64,000 bases of DNA from an uncultured bacterium (GCA_902763805.1 CACWTN010000002.1:1-64000); one strand, 5' to 3'. Numbered from the stretch's first letter, positions 38,729 to 47,780 are shown. Program-made: numbers and translations. Notes: generated by a model from the sequence alone, not told the origin.

Positions 38729-38867
38729 TTCGCTTTGAAACAGCGAATTTTCGGCAGGGCGACGGCTCTGCCTAGCCCGTAAGGTGGAGGTCGGTGGACT
38801 CTCACGCATTGACTGTCGTCAATGGGTTCTCCCCTCCATTGGCTTACGTAATATTTCAAATGGAGGG
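38729..38867 (+). repeat. GC-rich structured intergenic element, copy 2
   Basis: It opens with the hairpin TTCGCT-TTGAAAC-AGCGAA (38729-38747), then GGCAG/CTGCC (38753-38772), and reaches CTCACGCAT at 38801-38809. Further perfect hairpins follow: CATTGAC-TGTC-GTCAATG (about 38807-38824) and CCCTCCATT (38832-38840) with AATGGAGGG (38859-38867). The ends TTTGAAAC and CTCACGCAT are shared with the element at 30201-30328, in reverse orientation. There is no T-tract, so it is not a terminator. Confidence 0.6.
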
Positions 38868-38909
38868 TAATCAACATACATAGTTAGTGTAAAAATCGCC
38901 AATATAGCT

Positions 38910-39422
38910 TCATTCTTCGGATTTCAGCGCCATTATAAGGGCGATAAACCAGCCAACAACTGTTACACCAAGCAACAAGTTGCAAATATACAGTAAAAGC
39001 ATATTTTCCCTGTTATTTTCGATTGCAAGGATAGTAGGCAGGAAATATATATACAGAAAAATCTCCGATACGAGAAACGCAGCAAGGTAATAAACAAGCA
39101 TTCCCACTGTTTCGACTTCTTTGCCTGAATTTCCGGCAACAGTTAATGCGTAGCCTAATGCCAGCGATGTTAATAAAATTCCGATATGGTACGGAATTCC
39201 GTTTATATTATGTATGAAAGGTTTGTCTGTGTTCTCAGGAATCTTGAAAATTGCTCCGCAATGCTGGCAGAAATAATCTTCTTCATTTACGGGAGCTTTG
39301 CACCTTGTACAGAACAATTCCGGGGTATCCGGCAAATCAAGTTCTTTTTTACAGAATTTACATTTTTTTGCATCTGCTTTGATTTCGTTTCCGCAAAATC
39401 TGCAAATTTTAGTTTCGCTCAT
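38910..39422 (-). CDS. Zinc-ribbon protein with C-terminal superinfection-immunity-like TM domain
   Basis: This is a 170-residue protein. Two N-terminal zinc ribbons (C-R-F-C...C-K-F-C and C-T-R-C...C-Q-H-C, residues about 7-55) are followed by about four TM helices. The last part, YFLPTILAI...LLYICNLLLGVTVVGWFIALI, matches the Imm_superinfect domain first known from phage T4 Imm, which blocks DNA entry of a second phage. In bacteria the domain is common in small membrane proteins of unknown role. GAGGAAAC precedes the ATG. It lies 57 nt downstream of uvrC. Confidence 0.75.
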   Translation of the reverse strand: MSETKICRFCGNEIKADAKKCKFCKKELDLPDTPELFCTRCKAPVNEEDYFCQHCGAIFKIPENTDKPFIHNINGIPYHIGILLTSLALGYALTVAGNSGKEVETVGMLVYYLAAFLVSEIFLYIYFLPTILAIENNRENMLLLYICNLLLGVTVVGWFIALIMALKSEE

Positions 39423-39479
39423 AATGTTTCCTCTATATTATTTTACAAAAAAAATGATATATTTATAATATTTACATAC

Positions 39480-41165
39480 TTATTCTGATGAACTATCCCT
39501 GAGCGCATTTCTGCCTCTGAGTTCTCTGTGAAATGTAATCGCAAACCTGTGTGCTTCATCTCTTATGCGCTGAATTAAATACAGAGCGTTTGAGTTACGT
39601 GGCAAAAGTATTGATTTGGATTTATTTGGAAGGAACACTTCTTCTTCCCTTTTTGCAAGTGAAACAAAGTCTATTCCGTCTTTGCCTGTTTTTACACCCA
39701 AATCATTAACTATCTGCATTACACTTGAAAGCTGTCCTTTACCACCGTCAATAATAATTAAATCGGGCTTTTCCCATTTCGGCTCCCCAAGACGCTTTAA
39801 TCTTCTTGTCAGAACCTCTTTCATTGATAAAAAGTCATCAGGCTTACCCTCTGTCATTCTGATTTTAAATTTTCGGTAAGCGGTTTTTTTCGGAAGCCCG
39901 TTCTGGAACACAACCATTGATGCAACCGTATTTGTTCCCTGAATATGAGATATATCATAGCACTCAATTCTGTTTGGGAAGTTTGTAAGTTTTAATTTTT
40001 CCGCAAGATATGAACCTACTTCGTTAAAATCATCTCTGATTTCTGCCATTTTTTTTAGTCTTGCGTTTTCCAGAGTATTTATTGCATTTTTCTTTGCCAA
40101 TTCGTACAATTCACCATACTTTCCCCTGCCGTTACCGTAATTGATGGTAATTTTTTTACCTGAGAGGATTTTTAACCAGTCCTGATAAAGTTCTTTTTGC
40201 CCGACTTCTTCAAGATCCTTAGATACAATTTTATCTGGGAATTCAAGTTTCAGGGTTGAATAATAATCTCTGAAAAATGTTTCAAAATATTCTGTTTTAT
40301 CTGCGTTATCAACAAAATATGTAAAATCTTTTTTATCAATAAGCCTTCCTTCTCTTACCATCATTATAACGATAACGAGAATTCCGTCTTCATACTGAAC
40401 TGCAATAATATCTTCATTGAGTTTTGTATTTTCATACACGACTTTCTGACGTTCCAGAGTTTTGAGCAAATCGTTATAACTGTCGCGCATTTTTGCAGCT
40501 TTTTCAAATTGTTCTGCTTCCGAATACTTAATCATCTGAGCCTGAATTTCCTTAAGCAGCTCTGTCTGCTTGCCGCACAAAAACAGTTCAACCTGTTTTA
40601 TAAGTTTCTGGTATTCTTCAGGTGTAACCTTTCCCTGACAAGGTGCAAGACATTTGCCTATATGATAATAAAGACAGGGACGGTTGGAAAACTTCGGAGT
40701 TTTACATTGTTTCAGCGGAAATAATTTTTTTAGAAAGTCAAGTGTTGCATACATTGCTCCCACATCTGTATACGGACCGTAAAATCTGCCTTTATCGGGA
40801 TTAAGATTTTTCTTTCTGACCACTTGTATCCGCGGAAAATCCTCATCCGTAATTAAAAAATACGGATACTTTTTGTCATCTTTTAAAAGAATATTGTATC
40901 GGGGTTTGTGCTTTTTTATCAAATGTGATTCCAAAATAAGAGCTTCAACTTCAGAATCAGTGATTATATATTCCATTCTCTCAATCTGAGAAACCATTAC
41001 AGTAACCTTAACGCTGTCATGCTGTTTGTGGAAATAACTATACACTCTGCGTTTAAGATTTTTTGCCTTGCCAACATAGATAATTTCGTTATCTTTATTG
41101 TAATAAATATAGCACCCGGGTTGAGCCGGAACTAATTTGATTGTCTCCAAAAGCTCTTTATTCAT
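39480..41165 (-). CDS. uvrC: UvrC excinuclease subunit lacking the C-terminal HhH domain
   Basis: This is a 561-residue protein. It has a GIY-YIG nuclease domain (about 14-95; PGCYIYY...IYVGKA.NL..R), a cysteine cluster (C-x6-C...C-x3-C near 150-172), a UVR motif (about 200-235), and an RNase H-like second nuclease domain (about 370-545; CYDISHIQG, LIIIDGGKGQL, RDEAHRFAI). UvrC makes both cuts in nucleotide excision repair. The protein stops at HRELRGRNALRDSSSE, exactly where the paired helix-hairpin-helix domain of about 50 residues normally begins. The downstream DNA does not encode it in any frame. The gene has its own TATAAT 6 nt upstream of the ATG. Confidence 0.95.
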   Translation of the reverse strand: MNKELLETIKLVPAQPGCYIYYNKDNEIIYVGKAKNLKRRVYSYFHKQHDSVKVTVMVSQIERMEYIITDSEVEALILESHLIKKHKPRYNILLKDDKKYPYFLITDEDFPRIQVVRKKNLNPDKGRFYGPYTDVGAMYATLDFLKKLFPLKQCKTPKFSNRPCLYYHIGKCLAPCQGKVTPEEYQKLIKQVELFLCGKQTELLKEIQAQMIKYSEAEQFEKAAKMRDSYNDLLKTLERQKVVYENTKLNEDIIAVQYEDGILVIVIMMVREGRLIDKKDFTYFVDNADKTEYFETFFRDYYSTLKLEFPDKIVSKDLEEVGQKELYQDWLKILSGKKITINYGNGRGKYGELYELAKKNAINTLENARLKKMAEIRDDFNEVGSYLAEKLKLTNFPNRIECYDISHIQGTNTVASMVVFQNGLPKKTAYRKFKIRMTEGKPDDFLSMKEVLTRRLKRLGEPKWEKPDLIIIDGGKGQLSSVMQIVNDLGVKTGKDGIDFVSLAKREEEVFLPNKSKSILLPRNSNALYLIQRIRDEAHRFAITFHRELRGRNALRDSSSE

Positions 41166-41171
41166 AATGAC

Positions 41172-41200
41172 ATTATACCAACTGATGCCGGTTTAAACAA
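41172..41200 (-). promoter_or_regulatory. uvrC promoter, apparently leaderless
   Basis: On the minus strand TTGTTT (41200-41195), a 17-bp spacer, then TATAAT (41177-41172), with 6 nt to the uvrC ATG. The -35 overlaps the stop of the upstream mutase gene. No ribosome-binding site fits in the gap. Confidence 0.55.
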
Positions 41201-42560
41201 CGAATTCTTCTTTAAGATACTCAAGTTTTTCTTCGCTGTTTGCTTCAAAATATATTCTTAAAAGAGGCTCTGTGCCGCTTGGACGTACAAGAATTTTTGT
41301 TTTATGGCCAAGCATCATTTTTACGCCGTCTTTCGTATCAAAAGAAGTTATATTATATTTTCCTATCGTTTTAAAGGTCTGAACTTTTTCCAGAATAGGT
41401 TTAATTTCTGCAGTACTGTCAAGTTTCAAATCTATTCTGTCAGTATAAAACTTTGTTTCAGCAAGCTCATATACTTCTTTCTGTAGTTCAACCAGAGTTT
41501 TTCCGCTGTCAGCCATAGCTTCAAGAACAAGGAGGTTTGCAATAAGCCCGTCTTTTTCTGGGATATGACCCTGAATACTCAGTCCGCCGGATTCTTCACC
41601 GCCTATAATGACTTCATTGTTTCTCATAGCTTCGCCTACGTACTTAAATCCTACCGGGGTTTCAATAACATCAACACCCAATTTCTGCGCAACAGCATCT
41701 ATAAGAAGGCTTGAGCCGACTGTTTTTACGACAGAACCTTTGTAACCTTTTTTAAGAAGGTATTTTAAAAGAATTGCTATAACTTCGTTAGGTGAAACAT
41801 ATTCACCCTTTTCGTTTATTACACCAAATCTGTCTGCATCACCGTCATTAGCCACACCAACTGAGTTCGGAGTGTTTTTAACTTTAGTTATTAAATCCTT
41901 TAAAAATCTTGGTTTCGGGTCGGGCATACCTCCGCCGAATTCAAAATCGTGATAAAGATGAAGGCTCTGGAAATTAATTCCTTTTTTCTTTAAAAGTTCA
42001 TCAAAATATCCTATTGAAGCAGAGTATAAACCATCATAAATTATATGTGTTTTAAGAGTTTTAATCTTGTCAAAATCAATAAGGTTATCAAGATGCTCAT
42101 AATATTTAGGTCCGAAATCTATCTTGTGAAAAGCTCCGTTTTCACCGCTCGGGAATCCCTTATCAAGATTATCCAGTATAGCATCGGTAATCTCAGCGGT
42201 TGCAGGACCTGCATAGTCGGGTATAAATTTTATCCCGAGATACTCAGGCGGATTATGAGAAGCCGTAAACATTATCGCACAGGCGTTCATCAGCTTTGCA
42301 TTATAAGCAAGAACTGGAGTCGGGACGACACGGGATGAAAAATAAACCTGAAAACCTTTTACTTTAAGCACATTTGCGCAAAAACCGGCATACTCATCAG
42401 CAGATTTTCTCGGGTCATATCCGACTAATATCGGTTTGTCATACCCAAAAGTCTCCGCTATATATTTGCCTATAGCCATTGTTACTCTTTCAACATTCTC
42501 GCCGTTAAATTCTTCTCCTACGACCGCTCTCCAGCCGTCTGTTCCAAACTCTATATTCAC
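41193..42560 (-). CDS. Phosphoglucomutase/phosphomannomutase family protein
   Basis: This is a 455-residue protein of the alpha-D-phosphohexomutase superfamily with all four signature loops. The N-terminus is FGTDGWR; the phospho-serine loop is TASHNP (S101); the metal loop is D239-G-D-A-D-R; the sugar-specificity loop is GGEESGG; and the phosphate-binding loop is RPSGTEP. The enzyme moves a phosphate between C1 and C6 of hexoses for cell-wall and glycogen precursors. The start is GTG with GGAG upstream. It lies 27 nt upstream of uvrC. Substrate (glucose, mannose or glucosamine) is not decided by sequence inspection, but the GEESGG loop favours glucose/mannose over glucosamine. Confidence 0.92.
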   Translation of the reverse strand: MNIEFGTDGWRAVVGEEFNGENVERVTMAIGKYIAETFGYDKPILVGYDPRKSADEYAGFCANVLKVKGFQVYFSSRVVPTPVLAYNAKLMNACAIMFTASHNPPEYLGIKFIPDYAGPATAEITDAILDNLDKGFPSGENGAFHKIDFGPKYYEHLDNLIDFDKIKTLKTHIIYDGLYSASIGYFDELLKKKGINFQSLHLYHDFEFGGGMPDPKPRFLKDLITKVKNTPNSVGVANDGDADRFGVINEKGEYVSPNEVIAILLKYLLKKGYKGSVVKTVGSSLLIDAVAQKLGVDVIETPVGFKYVGEAMRNNEVIIGGEESGGLSIQGHIPEKDGLIANLLVLEAMADSGKTLVELQKEVYELAETKFYTDRIDLKLDSTAEIKPILEKVQTFKTIGKYNITSFDTKDGVKMMLGHKTKILVRPSGTEPLLRIYFEANSEEKLEYLKEEFVV

Positions 42561-42582
42561 AAACTTTCTCCTTACTGCAAAA

Positions 42583-42613
42583 TAGGTGGGAATGCTTTCG
42601 CTTTACCCACCTA
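42583..42613 (-). terminator. Rho-independent terminator after the exported-protein gene
   Basis: TAGGTGGG and CCCACCTA (42583-42590, 42606-42613) pair perfectly, with a GAAA-capped inner stem. On the minus strand ATTTTGC follows. It separates the gene at 42644-43021 from the mutase. Confidence 0.7.
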
Positions 42614-42643
42614 TATTAAAATCTCTAAAAGGGTAAAATTAAA

Positions 42644-43021
42644 CTATTTTTTTGCCCCTACCGTTCTCCACTTAATATTCATGTAATCAAGTGCAAACGT
42701 TCCTGTTCCGTCAGCATTTTCTGTGAACTGGATAGGCAATCTGCCTTCTCTTTCACAAACTTTTAATGTCCAGATTTCTTCCCAGGTATTATCCTTTTTC
42801 GGTTTGGAAACTTCTGTATTAGTAATTGCAACCGTGAAGCAATCTTTTGTTGCTATTCTTAAACCGTAAGCACCAACAGAGAAAATTGTATCCTGTTGTA
42901 ACTGCGGAGAAGCAATTGTTTTTCCCGGAAGCGGAACCTCTCCGATAAAATTATAGTATGCAAAAGCGCTTGTTGTTGTAAATAATGCAGCTGCCATTAA
43001 AAATGCTTTTAGCTTGGACAT
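42644..43021 (-). CDS. Exported protein of unknown function
   Basis: This is a 125-residue protein. It has a signal peptide (MSKLKAFLMAAALFTTTSAFA) and a mature beta-rich domain of about 100 residues with two cysteines (KDCFTV, KVCERE), possibly disulfide-bonded. AGGAGA precedes the ATG and a terminator follows, so it is a single-gene transcript. No family is recognised. It is expected in the periplasm or outside. Confidence 0.65.
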   Translation of the reverse strand: MSKLKAFLMAAALFTTTSAFAYYNFIGEVPLPGKTIASPQLQQDTIFSVGAYGLRIATKDCFTVAITNTEVSKPKKDNTWEEIWTLKVCEREGRLPIQFTENADGTGTFALDYMNIKWRTVGAKK

Positions 43022-43159
43022 GTAAATCTCCTTTCATATTCCTAATCAAGTCTGATGAGTTAATAATAACATAAAACCTTTTTTTTTGCACTATGTTTAT
43101 ATTTTCAAGTTCTTATTTCGTAACAAAATACATTTACTTCTTACTTTTACCCCCGCCGG

Positions 43160-43188
43160 TTGATTTAAGTCGCCGAATATATTATTAT
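43160..43188 (+). promoter_or_regulatory. Promoter of the phosphoesterase operon
   Basis: TTGATT (43160-43165), 17 bp, TATTAT (43183-43188), then 12 nt to the ATG at 43201. There is no Shine-Dalgarno site, so the leader would be only about 6 nt. Confidence 0.6.
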
Positions 43189-43200
43189 TGTTAATGAATT

Positions 43201-44190
43201 ATGGCAAAAAAAAGTTACAAAAAGAAACAGGAAGAAACATTTTTTACAAAACTGGTAAACTGCGTCTTAACACTTCTGCTTGCGTATCTTATTGGTTCGC
43301 AGGTCTGCCCTGCGGCAAATAATAACCTGAGAATAGCCCAGGTCAGCGACGCTCACTTTTCTTCATACGAAGACAATACTTCCTACAAAATGTTAAAAAA
43401 TTCTTCGCAGCTGCTTGACGATACAATTATGCAGATTAACACATCAGGTGCATACGATTTTGTTATATTTACGGGAGATTTGGTCAATACTCCAAAAATT
43501 TCAGAACTGGAGTTGTTTATTAAACACGCAAATAATTTGGTTTATCCGTGGTACGCAATAGATGGAAATCATGATATAGGAGTAGACGGTCCGCTTACAA
43601 AAAATAAGTTTATGTCCGTATTAGCCGAGCATAATGACAAGATGAAACATAAAAGTATTTATTATGCTTTTACTCCCAAAAAAGGTTACCGTGTAATATG
43701 CCTTGATTCAATAATTGATAATAAAATAACCACTAACGGAAGGATATCTGATTTACAGCTCGAATGGCTTCAGAAAGAGCTTAACACATACAAAAAAGAA
43801 ACAATTATCCTTTGCACTCATGTTCCTGTTGCAGAGCCATATTCAAGTTCTAATCACAGACTGGAAAATGAATATGAATTAAAACGGATATTAAAGTCGC
43901 ATAAAAATCCTGTAATTGTATTACAGGGACATTATCATGCAGCAAAGCTTATACAGAACGATAATTTGCTTATAATAGCCTGTCCGTCGCTTGTTTCCTA
44001 TCCGAATGCATTCAGGGTAATTAATGTTAACATGGGAAAAAGCAAGGTCAAAGTAGACGTATTCCTAAAGGAAACGAACTTAAAAGAGGTGCAGACACAT
44101 GCCAGGGTCAGATTAATGGGCACTCAGTTATTATACGGAGAAGAATCTGACAGAAACAACAGTTTTGAAATGAGAAGGGAAGATAAATAA
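43201..44190 (+). CDS. Membrane-anchored calcineurin-like metallophosphoesterase
   Basis: This is a 329-residue protein. A basic start and one TM helix (about 17-38) are followed by a metallophosphoesterase domain with the metal ligands in order: QVSDAHF, FTGDLVN, DGNHDI, LCTHVP and QGHYHAA. It is expected outside the cytoplasmic membrane. The substrate is unknown; such enzymes cleave phospho-monoesters or diesters, including cyclic nucleotides. Its stop overlaps the next ATG by 1 nt, so it is coupled to an MBL-fold hydrolase. Confidence 0.85.
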   Translation: MAKKSYKKKQEETFFTKLVNCVLTLLLAYLIGSQVCPAANNNLRIAQVSDAHFSSYEDNTSYKMLKNSSQLLDDTIMQINTSGAYDFVIFTGDLVNTPKISELELFIKHANNLVYPWYAIDGNHDIGVDGPLTKNKFMSVLAEHNDKMKHKSIYYAFTPKKGYRVICLDSIIDNKITTNGRISDLQLEWLQKELNTYKKETIILCTHVPVAEPYSSSNHRLENEYELKRILKSHKNPVIVLQGHYHAAKLIQNDNLLIIACPSLVSYPNAFRVINVNMGKSKVKVDVFLKETNLKEVQTHARVRLMGTQLLYGEESDRNNSFEMRREDK

Positions 44191-45122
44191 TGGACGAATT
44201 CAAAATTAAATTTCGCGGTGTAAGAGGAAGCTATCCCGTTGCCGATAAAAATTTCTTAAAATATGGCGGAAATACTTCCTGCGTGGAAATTCGTGTCGGC
44301 GGACACCTTATTATCTTAGATGCCGGAACGGGGCTTATAAGTCTTGGTAATGAACTCATGCAAAAATACATAGAATCAGGTACGACAATAACAGACCGAA
44401 CTCCTGTAAAATGTACAATTTTATTAAGCCATATTCACCTTGATCACATTCAGGGATTTCCGTTTTTCAGACCCTGCCATCTTGCTTCGACAAGAATGAG
44501 TTTATTGGGCGGAGTAAACTATAATGAAACCCTTGAACAGGAACTGGCAAAACTTTTATTTACCAAATCTTTTCCTCTGGATTTGGGTGATATTGCCGCT
44601 GATTTAAAAATTAAAGACATGAACGAAACAAGTTATATTATTTTTAAAAAAGGCGAACTTCCGGAGGTAATCAGAGTTAACGATTTGAAAGACGGTGACT
44701 ACACTGATGACGACGTTGTAATAACCTGTTATAAATCTTATGCTCATCCGCAAAACGGTGTTTTTGTGTACAAAATTACATACAAAGGCAAAACTCTTGT
44801 TTATGCAACTGACAAAGAAAGTTATCCCGGCGGAGATAAAAAACTTGTTAAGTTTGCAAAAGGCTGCGATTTAATAATTCACGATGCACAATACTCAACA
44901 GAGGATTATCTGAGCATATATGTACCAAAGCAGGGTTTTGGACACTCAACATTTGAGATGGCGCTTGATTGTAAGCAGCAGGTCGGTGCAAAAAAACTTG
45001 TATTTTTCCACTATGACCCCTGCTATACTGATGAAAAGCTTGATGCTCTTGCTGAAGAATATGCCGCTGACGATGCAATATTTGCAAAAGAAGGTCTGGA
45101 AATAGACTTGCTTGCAGAATGA
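44190..45122 (+). CDS. MBL-fold metallo-hydrolase (RNase Z/phosphodiesterase-like)
   Basis: This is a 310-residue protein. It has the beta-lactamase-fold core with GVRGSYPV, GGNTSC, LDAGTG and the metal motif SHIHLDHIQG (HxHxDH), then DAQY and FGHST further on. The build is that of cyclic-nucleotide phosphodiesterase/RNase Z-like enzymes often found next to signalling proteins. It has no signal peptide and is cytoplasmic. GGGAAG lies upstream, and translation is coupled to the phosphoesterase (1-nt overlap). Together they may process related phosphodiesters, which is inference. Confidence 0.85.
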   Translation: MDEFKIKFRGVRGSYPVADKNFLKYGGNTSCVEIRVGGHLIILDAGTGLISLGNELMQKYIESGTTITDRTPVKCTILLSHIHLDHIQGFPFFRPCHLASTRMSLLGGVNYNETLEQELAKLLFTKSFPLDLGDIAADLKIKDMNETSYIIFKKGELPEVIRVNDLKDGDYTDDDVVITCYKSYAHPQNGVFVYKITYKGKTLVYATDKESYPGGDKKLVKFAKGCDLIIHDAQYSTEDYLSIYVPKQGFGHSTFEMALDCKQQVGAKKLVFFHYDPCYTDEKLDALAEEYAADDAIFAKEGLEIDLLAE

Positions 45123-45152
45123 CATTTAGTAAAGAATAATTAAATATTTTGT

Positions 45153-45704
45153 ATGAAAAAATTTTTATGTCTATTTTTGTTAATAACAACTTTAATGTGC
45201 TGCGGATACAGGAAACCGTATAAGTATGTAATAGATGCCGAAAAAGACGCTTTCTATCACAATAATGTCGGTTTGAATTACCTGCAGGACAGAGTTTACT
45301 ATGCTGCTATACAAGAGTTTAAGATTGCGGTGCAGCTAAGTCCTAATACTCAGGCGACTGCTGTTTTTAAAGAAAATCTTGGTGAAACATACATGTTTAT
45401 AGGATATCCCGATATGGCAAGAGTGTGTTTTGAAGATGCGGTTAAATTGTACGGACTTAATCTGAAATATTATATTAATCTTGCCGAATGTTACAACCAA
45501 TTAAATATTTTGCAATCCAAAATTGAAGAATATAAGGCTTCAGACAGCATTTACGATAAAATAATTCTGGGTCTTTTATATATTAAAACGGGAGAAACAA
45601 AAAGAGGAATTCTGACTCTTGATGAAGTCTGCATGACAGAACCTGATTTGCTTATAACTCCGGCGATACGCGAGTATCTGAAACAAATTACTAAAGACTT
45701 GTAA
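45153..45704 (+). CDS. TPR-repeat (lipo)protein
   Basis: This is a 183-residue protein. A short signal sequence ends TTLMC-C, a plausible but imperfect lipobox. The rest is about four tetratricopeptide repeats (NNVGLNYLQDRVYYAAIQEF, then LGETYMFIGYPDMARVCF and YYINLAECYNQL). It lies 30 nt after the MBL gene and is probably the last gene of that operon. Small envelope TPR lipoproteins usually act as scaffolds. Confidence 0.7.
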   Translation: MKKFLCLFLLITTLMCCGYRKPYKYVIDAEKDAFYHNNVGLNYLQDRVYYAAIQEFKIAVQLSPNTQATAVFKENLGETYMFIGYPDMARVCFEDAVKLYGLNLKYYINLAECYNQLNILQSKIEEYKASDSIYDKIILGLLYIKTGETKRGILTLDEVCMTEPDLLITPAIREYLKQITKDL

Positions 45705-45705
45705 T

Positions 45706-46308
45706 TTATTTAAAAAATGTATTCATAGTTCTTGCTATTTTTTTGTTAAAAATTTCTGCAAGGGGCTGAAACTTTGTTAATTTTAAACAACCTGAAGACG
45801 TAAGTTCAAATGCTTCTTGATCCGAAAATACACGATATGATGCTCTTTTTCTTATATTTTTTAGATTAGTAAATATTGCTTGTATAACTCTTTTTATATC
45901 CGTATCTTCATTTTCAAACTTGTCATTAGCCATTCGCCTTGTCAAACTTGCAAGAAGCGTATATGCTTTTAAATGAGCGGTTTCAATACGTTTATAAGTA
46001 GCTTTCGAAAGGAATTTCGGAACAAATTCTTCCTCAACGATTTTTAAATGTTCACCCCAGCACATACCTTTACCAGAAAAATAAATAGATTCAGCATATG
46101 TATCGTCAACATGAATAAAAGTTAATATATCATCATTAGGGAGGTTATCGGGACATCCCTGCAATTTTCTTATTTCCCTAAGTTTGGTTAAATCTTTTTC
46201 GCCGTTATCATCCAGCTTCATTGCAATATAATTTATAAGCTTGTCACCAAGCTGCACATTACGCGCTGATATTACATTTGTATACCCTTTAAAACCTATA
46301 TTATTCAT
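45706..46308 (-). CDS. Hypothetical protein with N-terminal FKG motif
   Basis: This protein has about 200 residues from the ATG at 46308. This start is preferred because TATAAT (46321-46316) lies 7 nt upstream, whereas a start 21 nt further up would fall on the promoter. The N-terminus is MNNIGFKGYTN. The protein is soluble, mixed alpha/beta, with a GKGMCWGEHLKIVEEEF segment. No family is recognised. It is convergent with the TPR gene (1-nt gap). Confidence 0.6.
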   Translation of the reverse strand: MNNIGFKGYTNVISARNVQLGDKLINYIAMKLDDNGEKDLTKLREIRKLQGCPDNLPNDDILTFIHVDDTYAESIYFSGKGMCWGEHLKIVEEEFVPKFLSKATYKRIETAHLKAYTLLASLTRRMANDKFENEDTDIKRVIQAIFTNLKNIRKRASYRVFSDQEAFELTSSGCLKLTKFQPLAEIFNKKIARTMNTFFK

Positions 46309-46341
46309 AATACCAATTATAAAAATCAAACAAACTTTTTT

Positions 46342-46370
46342 TTGCTATTAAAAAAAAATTATTCTATAAT
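46342..46370 (+). promoter_or_regulatory. Promoter of the Memo-AMMECR1 gene, apparently leaderless
   Basis: TTGCTA (46342-46347), 17 bp, TATAAT (46365-46370), then exactly 6 nt to the ATG at 46377. No ribosome-binding site is possible. Confidence 0.65.
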
Positions 46371-46376
46371 AGCGTT

Positions 46377-47774
46377 ATGAATAAAGAACCTTTGTATGCA
46401 GGAAGCTTCTATCCTTCAGATGCTGAAGAACTGAATATGCTTCTTGATTCTTTCAAAGAACCTAATAAAGTTAAATATAAGTCAAAAGCAATAATCGTTC
46501 CTCATGCAGCATATATGTACTCAGGTCATGCTGCAATGGCGGCATATCAATGTCTTGAGCCAAGTGAAAATATTTTTATAATTGCTCCTTCTCACAACGA
46601 AGTGTTTACAAACATAGCAATGCCTGAATATACGTTCTTTGACACTCCTCTTGGAAGCATTGAGGTTAATAACAGACTTATAAAAGAGATTGCATCAAAA
46701 TATCCGTGTGTTGTATCAAATGTTCCGTTTGAAAAAGAATACGATATAGAAATTCAGCTTCCGTTTCTGCAGAACATATTTTTACCCAAAAACCAAAATG
46801 CTTTGGATTTTGTAAAGAACCTGAAAAAACTCGGGCGTAAAATACGTATAATTCCAATTTTAGTGGGAAGGTGCGATTACCATTTGATTTCTGATATTAT
46901 TACTGAATACTGGGAAAATTCCTCATTTATAATATCTTCTGATTTGAGCCACTTTTATGCCCAGGATATGTGCAGGCAGATAGACAATTATACTGCTGCC
47001 ATTATTGAAACGGGTAAGCTTGATTGTTTTCAGAAAGAACAGGCATGCGGACTTATCGGAATAAAGGGGCTTATTGAATTTGCAAACAATAATGAAGCTT
47101 CTCTAATCAGAGCGGAGATGTACAACTCAGGTGATATAGACTCTGAAACAGACAGAGTTGTCGGCTACGGCTCCTGGTTTTTATATCCCGATACAAAAAA
47201 TGATTATATTGAAAAATATTACAAAGACTACCTCTTTAGTGTTGTTCGTGAAAGTATATTACATGCTATTAACGAGGAAGAATATACTCCAAAAAATATT
47301 CCTGCCGTAATGCTGGAATACGGTGCTTCTTTTGTAACAATAAAAATTAACGGACAACTCAGGGGATGTGTAGGTTCAATATATCCGACCAAACCTCTGT
47401 TTCTTGATTTGGTTGATAATGCAAAAAATGCGGGTTTTCTTGATTCAAGGTTTATTCCGCTTACAATAGAAGAACTTGAGAACATTGAAATATCAGTTTC
47501 GCTGCTTTCATCATTAGAGCGCATCAAATTTAAAGATGAAAAAGATTTATTATCAAAAATTCATCCGTATGGAATTATCATATCTGAAGGAGAAAAACGA
47601 GCAGTTTACCTTCCGATAGTATGGGAACAGCTTCCTGACAAAGAAATTTTCCTTAACTCTCTGAAAGAAAAAGCAGGTTTACCGCCGGAATATTTTTCTA
47701 GAACTTTCGAAGCGTATAAATTTACAACAGTGGATTTGGAAGAAGATGTAACCGGCAATAAAAAACCGCTTTAA
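46377..47774 (+). CDS. Memo-AMMECR1 fusion protein (AmmeMemoRadiSam system)
   Basis: This is a 465-residue protein. Residues about 1-275 form a Memo/LigB-like domain (YAGSFYPSD, VPHAAYMYSGH, IIAPSHNE, SSDLSHF). Residues about 285-455 form an AMMECR1 domain (GQLRGCVGS, the family's invariant LRGC motif). The two are often fused or adjacent with a radical-SAM protein, and redox control of radical chemistry has been proposed for them. The radical-SAM partner is not in the window. All Memo histidines that could bind metal (H45, H82, H190 region) are present. Confidence 0.9.
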   Translation: MNKEPLYAGSFYPSDAEELNMLLDSFKEPNKVKYKSKAIIVPHAAYMYSGHAAMAAYQCLEPSENIFIIAPSHNEVFTNIAMPEYTFFDTPLGSIEVNNRLIKEIASKYPCVVSNVPFEKEYDIEIQLPFLQNIFLPKNQNALDFVKNLKKLGRKIRIIPILVGRCDYHLISDIITEYWENSSFIISSDLSHFYAQDMCRQIDNYTAAIIETGKLDCFQKEQACGLIGIKGLIEFANNNEASLIRAEMYNSGDIDSETDRVVGYGSWFLYPDTKNDYIEKYYKDYLFSVVRESILHAINEEEYTPKNIPAVMLEYGASFVTIKINGQLRGCVGSIYPTKPLFLDLVDNAKNAGFLDSRFIPLTIEELENIEISVSLLSSLERIKFKDEKDLLSKIHPYGIIISEGEKRAVYLPIVWEQLPDKEIFLNSLKEKAGLPPEYFSRTFEAYKFTTVDLEEDVTGNKKPL

Positions 47775-47780
47775 AAGCGG
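47766..47780 (+). terminator. Possible weak terminator hairpin at the Memo-AMMECR1 stop
   Basis: CCGCTTTAAAAGCGG forms a compact hairpin overlapping the stop codon. No T-tract follows directly, so termination is uncertain. Confidence 0.3.

Larger units (their letters stand above)
38309..38909. other. Gene-free spacer after the cotransporter
   Basis: No gene can be supported here. It contains the cotransporter terminator (38405-38434), the second copy of the 46-bp repeat (38492-38537) and the second GC-rich element (38729-38867). Apparent ORFs at 38395-38589 and 38689-38877 are just these repeats read through. Confidence 0.6.
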
